This document shows positions 1 to 5,176 of a stretch of DNA of 6,964 bases, one piece after another. Position 1 is the stretch's first letter. Each line of letters begins with the position of its first letter. The notes under the pieces are model-generated. The model saw only the letters and a program-made list of their open reading frames with translations. It did not search any database and was not told where the DNA came from. The DNA comes from an uncultured Chloroflexota bacterium (GTDB taxonomy: Bacteria; Chloroflexota; Anaerolineae; Aggregatilineales; Phototrophicaceae), in contig CAIVEA010000451.1 in NCBI GenBank assembly GCA_903904765.1, positions 1 to 6,964 of the forward strand. Direction: 5' to 3'. A program made the position numbers and the translations under genes.

Positions 1-2006
1 CCCGGTGTACGAATCACCGTACCGTCCGCCAGCGTGGGCGTGCCGCGATAGAAGCGCGTGAACACATGCGGTAGCTCGTCGGGGTGAATGCCCGTGCCAT
101 TATCGCGGATACGCAGCCCCGCCTGCCCGCGCACCTCACCCTGCACTTCCAGCGTGAACTGGCCGCCCGCTGGCGTGTATTTCAGCGCATTGTCCATCAG
201 GTTGCCAATCGCCCAGCGCAAGCGGCGCTCGTCGCCCAGCACGAACAGCCCTTTTTGCGCGATCTGCACCGACAGATTCAGGTTGACGGCATGTGCCACC
301 TGCCGCCATTCGTTGGCAATATTCCACACTAGCGTATCGAGGTTCAACGGGCGCTGCCCCTGCTGAATCAGTGGTGCATCGGCCATCGTAATCTCGCGCA
401 TCTCCAGAATCAGCTTTTGCAGCGCCGCAGCATGGCGGCTGAGTTCGCGGGCTGCCGTCGAGTGCGAGTCGCGGCGAGCTTCGCGCTGTGCGCCTTCCGC
501 CAGCGGTTGCTGCACATCGGCGGACATTCGGTTCAGCATCCGGTCACGGAGCCGTTCGCGTCGCACCTCAATCGTGATGTCGCGCAGCAGCACGACCGTC
601 CCCACGCGCCCGCCGCCCAGATCGGTGATGGCCGCCGCCTGTGCGCTCAACATGCGCCCATCCACTTCCACCCGCTGCGGATCGCCCAGTGTATACAGGC
701 CGGGAGCGAGCGCCGCACCCTTAATCTCGTTGGCGCTGCCGGATAGCCCCGGCAAACTGAACGCTCCATTTTTGAGCAGGTCGCGGGCGCGTTCGTTCAT
801 CACCAGTACGCGCCCCTCGATGTCCTGCACCACCACACCTTCCGGCAGTGCCTCCAGTGCGGAGAGCAAATACTCGGTTTCGCGGCGCTGTCGGCGCAGA
901 GTCACCCGCAGACCATCCATGCGCTGTTCGTTCGCGTCCGCCAGTTGATCGAGCGCCCGTCCGATTGCCCCGATCTCGTCGGTGGCGGTCATGCCCGTGC
1001 GTAAAGGTTGCCCGCGTGTGAGGGATTGCAACGTGGCTGTCACCCGTTCGGCGCGGCCTGCCACACGCTGGTCAACCACGAAGAACACGCCCAGCACCGT
1101 CACACCCGCCACTGCCGCCAGCGCCAGCGCCGTCGCCAAACGGCTGCTGACCGTCAGCGCGGGCAGATCATCCGGCAAATACAGCCCGACCACACCCAGC
1201 GTCACCCCGCCGAAACGGAACGGAACAAGCACCGCCTGAAACGCAGTTTCAGCGATGGTGACAGGTTCGACTTGCACTTCGGGCGCATCCATCCGCGCCG
1301 CGAATACCCCGTCTGCGAGGTTGGGTGGCGGCACGGGTAACGTGGTCTGCAAAGCTGTCCCGGACGAACCGAAGAACGCCGCTAGTGTCCCCGTTCCGGC
1401 GGTCAGATCGTGCAGCGCGGTTTCGAGGCGTCGCCCCACCAGCGCCACTCCGATCTGGTCCTCTCCGGCGCTGATGGGAATGCCCACCATCAGCATCAAC
1501 CCCTGCGAGGTACGCAGAAGTCCGGTGCTGCCCGCCGCGCCTGCCCGCAACACGCCCTGCACCGTCGGGTCGGCGGATAAATCTGTCGCAGCGCTCACGG
1601 CATAATCGGCCTGTGCGCCGTCGCCCACCCGCAGCAAACCGAGGCGCTCAATGCCCCCGGCATCGGTCAAAATCAGCACATCGAGATCAGCCAGCCGCGC
1701 CAGTGGTTCGGCAGTGCGCTGCACATTAGCAGGGCTGCCCGTCCGCAGCAAATCCGTCATCCCCTGCGTATAGGCCAACCGCAGCGCCTCGCTACGCAAG
1801 CTGTCGTATAAATCGGCAGCGCCCACACTCATCGCGCTGCTGCTCTGCATCAACAGATTGGCCTGCGGCGCGGCTAACGGCTCATTGATCTGCCCCGCCA
1901 GCCAGTACGCACCCAGCATGGCGGCCAGCGTCGTCACCAGCGCCACTGGCAGCAGCAAGCGCCAGCGCAGCGAGATAAAACGGTTGTCGCGTCCCGTCGT
2001 TCGCAT
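1..2006 (-). CDS. Sensor histidine kinase-like receptor (Cache-like/HAMP/PAS/HATPase), degenerate H-box, C-terminus cut by window edge
   Basis: The minus-strand frame from ATG at 2006 is open to the left edge (668 codons, no stop). Residues 17-38 form a first membrane helix. Residues 39-288 are an extracytoplasmic region whose strand and glycine pattern resembles a double-Cache sensor. Residues 289-311 are a second membrane helix, followed by a HAMP-like segment (DEIGAIG at 343-349), a PAS-like domain (about 379-482) and a two-helix DHp-like region (about 484-545). The HATPase domain shows an N-box (NLMDNALKYTP, Asn602 and Asn606), a G1 box (DNGTG, Asp635) and an F-box-like stretch (HVFTRFYRG). 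The G2 box would lie just past the edge. The H-box reads SADVQQPL in place of SHELRTPL, so position 496 is Ala and not the phosphoacceptor His. Pro501-Leu502 and an acidic residue (Asp497) are kept, which supports the alignment. The start is set by an AGAGGGA site 5 bases upstream. The gene follows the M23 gene by 15 bases, so both are probably cotranscribed. The architecture is clear; signalling output is uncertain. Confidence 0.9.
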   Translation of the reverse strand, partial: MRTTGRDNRFISLRWRLLLPVALVTTLAAMLGAYWLAGQINEPLAAPQANLLMQSSSAMSVGAADLYDSLRSEALRLAYTQGMTDLLRTGSPANVQRTAEPLARLADLDVLILTDAGGIERLGLLRVGDGAQADYAVSAATDLSADPTVQGVLRAGAAGSTGLLRTSQGLMLMVGIPISAGEDQIGVALVGRRLETALHDLTAGTGTLAAFFGSSGTALQTTLPVPPPNLADGVFAARMDAPEVQVEPVTIAETAFQAVLVPFRFGGVTLGVVGLYLPDDLPALTVSSRLATALALAAVAGVTVLGVFFVVDQRVAGRAERVTATLQSLTRGQPLRTGMTATDEIGAIGRALDQLADANEQRMDGLRVTLRRQRRETEYLLSALEALPEGVVVQDIEGRVLVMNERARDLLKNGAFSLPGLSGSANEIKGAALAPGLYTLGDPQRVEVDGRMLSAQAAAITDLGGGRVGTVVLLRDITIEVRRERLRDRMLNRMSADVQQPLAEGAQREARRDSHSTAARELSRHAAALQKLILEMREITMADAPLIQQGQRPLNLDTLVWNIANEWRQVAHAVNLNLSVQIAQKGLFVLGDERRLRWAIGNLMDNALKYTPAGGQFTLEVQGEVRGQAGLRIRDNGTGIHPDELPHVFTRFYRGTPTLADGTVIRTP

Positions 2007-2011
2007 ACGAT

Positions 2012-2018
2012 TCCCTCT
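2012..2018 (-). promoter_or_regulatory. Ribosome binding site of the kinase-like gene
   Basis: Read on the minus strand, AGAGGGA lies 5 bases before ATG 2006, in the 15-base gap after the M23 stop codon (TAG, 2024-2022). It fixes the start of the kinase-like gene and shows that this gene is translated from its own site within the operon. Confidence 0.75.
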
Positions 2019-2021
2019 GAA

Positions 2022-2852
2022 CTAGCATGTTCCTAACGCCCGTGCCTCGAACGTCAGCGGATCCACCGGTGTATCATCAATGCGCGTTTCATAATGAACG
2101 TGTGGCCCGCTGCTGTTGCCTGTGCTGCCGCTGAGACCGATCAGGCTGTGCTTGCCCACCGCGTCCCCCCGGCGCACGCTCACCAGACTCAAGTGCGCGT
2201 AATAGGTGATATAGCGTCCGTTGCGAATGACCACCAGATTGCCGTAGCCATTCACATCCCACCCCGCCCACTCCACAATGCCGCTGTGCGTGGCCTGAAC
2301 CAGCGCCCCCACCGGCACGACCAGATCAATGCCGATGTGCTTGGGATGATACCTCTGCGACAAGATGCCTCCGTTCACGGGCAATCCCGAAGGCGCACAT
2401 TCCGCCCCCGTGTAAGTATACACCTCGCGCAGCGGCAGCGGCGTGGAGCGCGGCGGCAGCGTGGCGGGCGTGATGGTGGCGACGAACGCCAGCAGAGTCG
2501 CGGGTTGCGGTGTGGGCGTGATGGTCGGTGTAGGGGTGGCGGTGGCTGTCGCGGTGGCAGTGGGCGTGGGGAACTCGAAGCTGATGCTGCCGCCGTCCGG
2601 CAGATACGCCCCCACAGCTGGAATTTCCGGCGCGCTGGCAGCCAGTGGCGCAAGCACCTCTAGGTTGGCGACCAGTGCAGGGAGCGCGGCCTCCGGCGTA
2701 TCCAATGCACCCGAAGCAACATCCAGCGGGGCGAAGGCATGACGCAACCGCAGGCTGTTCCATCCGGTAAAGAAGGCCAACCCGCCGATCACAATCATAA
2801 TGCCAGTCAGGAGCAGCGCGAATAATCCATAGCGCCGGATGCGTTTTGCCAT
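2022..2852 (-). CDS. Membrane-anchored M23 (LytM-type) metallopeptidase
   Basis: Predicted zinc peptidase of family M23, which cleaves peptide cross-links of peptidoglycan outside the cytoplasmic membrane. The 276-residue protein starts with a basic stretch (KRIRR) and one membrane helix at about 9-30. A spacer follows, then a Thr/Pro/Ala linker at 95-117 that suits a wall-spanning tether, and the M23 domain at about 155-270. All usual active-site residues are visible: His172 and Asp176 (HxxxD, HIGID), His220 (YYAHL), and His251/His253 (HxH, GPHVHYE). The enzyme is therefore expected to be active, unlike the degenerate LytM regulators of the EnvC/NlpD type. Cys152, just before the domain, and Cys276, the last residue, could form a disulfide if exported; this is speculation. 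No Shine-Dalgarno precedes ATG 2852, but a -10-like TAGAAT ends 7 bases upstream, so the mRNA may be leaderless. It is the first gene of an operon with the kinase-like receptor. Confidence 0.9.
   Translation of the reverse strand: MAKRIRRYGLFALLLTGIMIVIGGLAFFTGWNSLRLRHAFAPLDVASGALDTPEAALPALVANLEVLAPLAASAPEIPAVGAYLPDGGSISFEFPTPTATATATATPTPTITPTPQPATLLAFVATITPATLPPRSTPLPLREVYTYTGAECAPSGLPVNGGILSQRYHPKHIGIDLVVPVGALVQATHSGIVEWAGWDVNGYGNLVVIRNGRYITYYAHLSLVSVRRGDAVGKHSLIGLSGSTGNSSGPHVHYETRIDDTPVDPLTFEARALGTC
2502..2570 (-). repeat. Low-complexity Thr/Pro/Ala linker-coding tract
   Basis: Imperfect tandem ACC/CCC/GCC codon units encode residues 95-117 of the M23 protein (PTPTATATATA then TPTPTITPTP). 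The tract is biased in composition, not an exact tandem repeat. Linkers of this kind are frequent in exported Chloroflexota proteins, and this one separates the membrane anchor from the catalytic domain. Confidence 0.8.
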
Positions 2853-2859
2853 GCGGGAA

Positions 2860-2865
2860 ATTCTA
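2860..2865 (-). promoter_or_regulatory. Candidate -10 element of the M23-kinase operon, leaderless arrangement
   Basis: Minus-strand TAGAAT at 2865-2860 matches the -10 consensus at five of six positions and is followed by exactly seven bases before ATG 2852. Transcription would then begin at or next to the start codon. The absence of a Shine-Dalgarno upstream of this ATG fits. No good -35 is visible 16-18 bases upstream, so the call is tentative. Confidence 0.4.
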
Positions 2866-2894
2866 CAGCAGGCGGCACGTTCGTGCAGGGTGCA

Positions 2895-2924
2895 TTGACG
2901 CTATTCATTCGCTTCCGTTAAAAT
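2895..2924 (+). promoter_or_regulatory. Sigma-70-type promoter of miaB
   Basis: TTGACG (2895-2900) and TAAAAT (2919-2924) are each one base from the -35 and -10 consensus and are separated by 18 bases. Transcription should start near 2931. That leaves only about 12 bases before ATG 2943, or about 27 before ATG 2958. Confidence 0.6.
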
Positions 2925-2931
2925 AGTCAGG

Positions 2932-2961
2932 ATGAAGATGGGATGGAACAAAACCCGATGA
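2932..2961 (+). CDS. Possible nine-codon leader ORF overlapping a miaB start
   Basis: ATG 2932 lies seven bases after the miaB -10 element, at the expected transcription start. It opens a nine-residue ORF (MKMGWNKTR) that ends with TGA at 2959-2961. This stop overlaps ATG 2958, the second in-frame miaB start, as ATGA, the typical layout for translational coupling. No ribosome binding site can precede it if transcription starts near 2931, so it would need leaderless initiation. It may equally be a chance ORF in a short leader. Confidence 0.25.
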   Translation: MKMGWNKTR

Positions 2962-4382
2962 AGTATTATCTCGAAAGTATGGGCTGTCAGATGAACACCG
3001 CCGACAGCCAGCTACTCGCTTCCGAACTCGAAAAACTCGGTCATCATGCCACGCCGCGCATGGACGAAGCCGATATTCTGGTGGTCAACACCTGCGTGGT
3101 GCGCCAGTCCGCCGAGGACAAAGCCTTCAACCGCCTGTCGGAATTCAACCAGTTCAAACGCGCCCAACCGGATAAGATCATCGGTGTGATGGGCTGTCTG
3201 GTGGGCGTGCAGGATGCGCTGCGGTTGCGTAAACGCGCCCCGTATGTGGACGTGTTCATGGCTCCCAGCGATCCTGTGCCGATGCTGGAATTTCTGCACA
3301 GCCGTTTGACCGAGGATGCGGTGCGCCAGTTCGAGCAAGACCAACGTGCCCAACTGGATGCCATTCAGGATGGCGACATCGTGTTGCCCGCCCACGAACG
3401 CGGCAGCACCATCAGCGCCCATGTGCCGGTGGTCTACGGTTGCTCCCACGCCTGCTCATTCTGCGTCATCCCGCGTCGCCGGGGTGCGGAACGCAGTCGC
3501 AGCGTAGGCGAGATCGTGGCGCACGTTCGCAGTCTGGCGCTGCAAGGCGTGAAGGAAATCACCCTGCTCGGTCAGATCGTAGACCGCTACGGCAAAGACA
3601 TCCCCGACGGTCCCGATCTGGCTGACCTGCTGCGTGTGGTTCACCGCGCCGCCGAAGAAACCGGACTGGAGCGTATCCGCTTCCTGACCAGCCATCCCAA
3701 CTGGATGACCGACAAACTGCTGGATACGGTAGCCGAGTTGCCGCGTGTGATGCCCGTGATCGAAGTCCCTGTGCAGGCGGGTGATGATGTGGTGCTGGAA
3801 CGCATGAAGCGCGGCTACACCACCGAACAGTACCGCCGTTTGATCGAGAATATCCGCGCCCGCATCCCCGGCGTAGCCATTCACACCGATATTATCGTCG
3901 GCTTCCCCGGCGAAACGGCTGAACAGTTCCAGCACACCGCCGACCTGCTGACCGAAATCCAGTGGGACAAGGTGCATCTGGCGCGGTACAGTCCCCGCCC
4001 GCACACCCTCAGCGAACGCTCGATGCCGGACGATGTGCCGGACGAGGAGAAGCGCCGCCGCTTGCAAGCGCTAGAGGAGTTGCAGGCGCAAATTCTGGCG
4101 CAGCGCAACAGCCAGTGGTTGGGGCAAACCGTCCCGGTGCTGGTGGAGGACGAACACAAAGGCAAGTGGCGCGGGCGCACCCCGCACAACAAGTTGGTCT
4201 TTTTTCAGGATGCTGCCGACTGGAAAGGCCGCGTGGCTGATGTCGAAATCGTCTGGACAGGCCCGTGGAGTATGCAGGGGCGGTTGCCCGGCAGCGCCAG
4301 CGCCAGCGAACCGCTGGTGGTTTTTGCCGCACAGCATGACGAAACAACCATTCCGGCTGAATCTTTATTAGGCATGGATTGA
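2943..4382 (+). CDS. miaB: tRNA methylthiotransferase, MiaB family (tRNA-2-methylthio-N6-dimethylallyladenosine synthase)
   Basis: Cytoplasmic radical-SAM enzyme that adds a methylthio group to N6-isopentenyladenosine at position 37 of tRNAs reading UNN codons. The 479 residues show the family order. The N-terminal UPF0004 domain carries Cys15 (GCQMN), Cys51 (NTCVVR) and Cys85 (MGCLVG) for the auxiliary iron-sulfur cluster. The radical-SAM core has CxxxCxxC at Cys167, Cys171 and Cys174, with TDIIVGFPGET at 315-325. A C-terminal TRAM domain for tRNA binding lies at about 386-448. The N-terminal GCQMN and the RYSPRP motif favour MiaB over RimO or MtaB. Two motifs differ from the common form: GQIVDRYGKD where many MiaB have GQNVNSY, and EVPVQAGDD where HxPxQSGSD is usual. 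I recall the same forms in chloroflexal homologues, so this is probably a lineage variant. Start choice is open: ATG 2943 has a weak AGGA site, while ATG 2958 gives MKYYLESMGCQMN (474 residues), closer to the family N-terminus. Confidence 0.93.
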   Translation: MEQNPMKYYLESMGCQMNTADSQLLASELEKLGHHATPRMDEADILVVNTCVVRQSAEDKAFNRLSEFNQFKRAQPDKIIGVMGCLVGVQDALRLRKRAPYVDVFMAPSDPVPMLEFLHSRLTEDAVRQFEQDQRAQLDAIQDGDIVLPAHERGSTISAHVPVVYGCSHACSFCVIPRRRGAERSRSVGEIVAHVRSLALQGVKEITLLGQIVDRYGKDIPDGPDLADLLRVVHRAAEETGLERIRFLTSHPNWMTDKLLDTVAELPRVMPVIEVPVQAGDDVVLERMKRGYTTEQYRRLIENIRARIPGVAIHTDIIVGFPGETAEQFQHTADLLTEIQWDKVHLARYSPRPHTLSERSMPDDVPDEEKRRRLQALEELQAQILAQRNSQWLGQTVPVLVEDEHKGKWRGRTPHNKLVFFQDAADWKGRVADVEIVWTGPWSMQGRLPGSASASEPLVVFAAQHDETTIPAESLLGMD

Positions 4383-4391
4383 TTTTTCGCG

Positions 4392-4397
4392 TATACT
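4392..4397 (+). promoter_or_regulatory. Candidate -10 element for the V4R-like gene
   Basis: TATACT, one base from the -10 consensus, lies ten bases after the miaB stop and would start transcription near 4404, giving a leader of about 70 bases. The -35 region is poor (TTAGGC at 18-base spacing), so read-through from miaB is an alternative. Confidence 0.35.
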
Positions 4398-4417
4398 GTC
4401 ATCAGGAATCTATTACG

Positions 4418-4431
4418 CCCCTTTCCGGGGG
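4418..4431 (+). other. Short GC-rich hairpin in the leader of the V4R-like gene
   Basis: CCCC at 4418-4421 can pair with GGGG at 4427-4430 (or 4428-4431) around a five- to six-base loop. No run of T follows, so it does not look like a terminator for miaB. It ends 28 bases before the Shine-Dalgarno of the next gene. With a four-base-pair stem it may be incidental. Confidence 0.2.
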
Positions 4432-4458
4432 TTGTCGCGCATCACTTTCGCACGGATT

Positions 4459-4464
4459 GGAGGA
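4459..4464 (+). promoter_or_regulatory. Ribosome binding site that sets the V4R-like start
   Basis: A full GGAGGA site lies nine bases before ATG 4474. This favours ATG 4474 over the upstream in-frame TTG at 4432, which would put this site inside the coding region. Confidence 0.75.
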
Positions 4465-4473
4465 CAGGGCCTA

Positions 4474-5106
4474 ATGCCACCTGTAAAAAGCGGTTACTAC
4501 TACCCGAACAAGTTCGCGCGCATTTTCCTCGACGCGATGGAAGAAGTCATGGGCAAGAACGGCCTGAACGCCGTGCTGCATCTGGCTCAATTGGATAACT
4601 TGATCGGCAATTATCCGCCCGACAATCTGGACAAAGCCTTCGACTTCGCTGATTTCACCGCGTTGTGCGTGGCGCTGGAAGAAATGTACGGGCCTCGTGG
4701 CGGGCGCGGGTTGGCGCTGCGCGTGGGACGTACACTGTTCGCAGACGCGCTGCGCGGGTTCGGTGCGCTGGCCGGCGTGGGCGATCTGGCCTTCAAGGTG
4801 CTGCCCCTCAGCGCCAAGCTGAAGGTGGGCGTGCCGGCGATGGCGAACATCTTCTCGCAATTCAGCGACCAGATTTCCAACGTGCTGGAAGAAGGCGACG
4901 ACCGCATCATCTACACGCTGGAACGCTGCCCGATGTGCTGGGGGCGCAAGACCGACCGCGCCGTGTGCTATGTTGGTCAGGGTTTGCTGCAAGAAGGTTT
5001 GCGCTGGGTGTCCGGCGGGCGCGAGTTCAAGGTGGATCTCTCGACCTGCATTGGCAAGGGCGAGGACATCGGTCGCTACATCATCTACAAAGAGCCGATT
5101 GAGTAA
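4474..5106 (+). CDS. V4R (4-vinyl reductase-like) domain protein
   Basis: Soluble 210-residue protein with no signal peptide or membrane helix. The first 125 residues look mainly helical; residues about 130-207 resemble the V4R domain, a small-molecule-binding module found in BchJ and in the sensory domains of some regulators. The match rests on the CPMCWG motif (Cys152, Cys155), Cys165 followed by VGQGLLQEGL, and Cys192 in TCIGKGEDIGRYII, which parallels the family ending of Cys, Gly and Cys before Arg-Phe/Tyr. The final Cys of that ending is replaced by Gly200. Four Cys remain clustered in the C-terminal part and could hold a metal. Alone, without a DNA-binding or enzyme partner domain, it may be a stand-alone sensor or carrier; no ligand can be named. 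It follows miaB in the same direction after 91 bases, with its own ribosome binding site and a possible promoter, and ends before a strong terminator. The in-frame TTG at 4432 would add 14 residues but has no ribosome binding site. Confidence 0.65.
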   Translation: MPPVKSGYYYPNKFARIFLDAMEEVMGKNGLNAVLHLAQLDNLIGNYPPDNLDKAFDFADFTALCVALEEMYGPRGGRGLALRVGRTLFADALRGFGALAGVGDLAFKVLPLSAKLKVGVPAMANIFSQFSDQISNVLEEGDDRIIYTLERCPMCWGRKTDRAVCYVGQGLLQEGLRWVSGGREFKVDLSTCIGKGEDIGRYIIYKEPIE

Positions 5107-5142
5107 TCCCGAATCGCGCTCCGACAGACGAATGCTTTATCT

Positions 5143-5169
5143 GCCCCTCGCATCATCAGGGGCTTTTTT
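5143..5169 (+). terminator. Rho-independent terminator after the V4R-like gene
   Basis: GCCCCT (5143-5148) pairs perfectly with AGGGGC (5158-5163) around a nine-base loop, followed directly by six T (5164-5169). It starts 36 bases after the V4R-like stop. On the opposite strand the hairpin is not followed by a T run, so it should act only on rightward transcripts and does not obviously end the convergent leftward gene. Confidence 0.85.
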
Positions 5170-5176
5170 GTATCTA

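Noticed and set aside
417..746. Open frames on the plus strand across 84-1605
   Set aside because: They overlap each other and are antisense to the continuous kinase-like reading frame, whose domain motifs are in the expected order.
3456..4067. A 203-codon open frame on the minus strand inside miaB
   Set aside because: It is antisense to the radical-SAM core of miaB, its His/Gln/Val-rich product matches no family I know, and no promoter or ribosome binding site is visible.
4432..4473. TTG 4432 as the start of the V4R-like gene
   Set aside because: It lies directly after the CCCC/GGGG hairpin and has no ribosome binding site, while ATG 4474 has GGAGGA nine bases upstream; the 14 extra residues show no domain.
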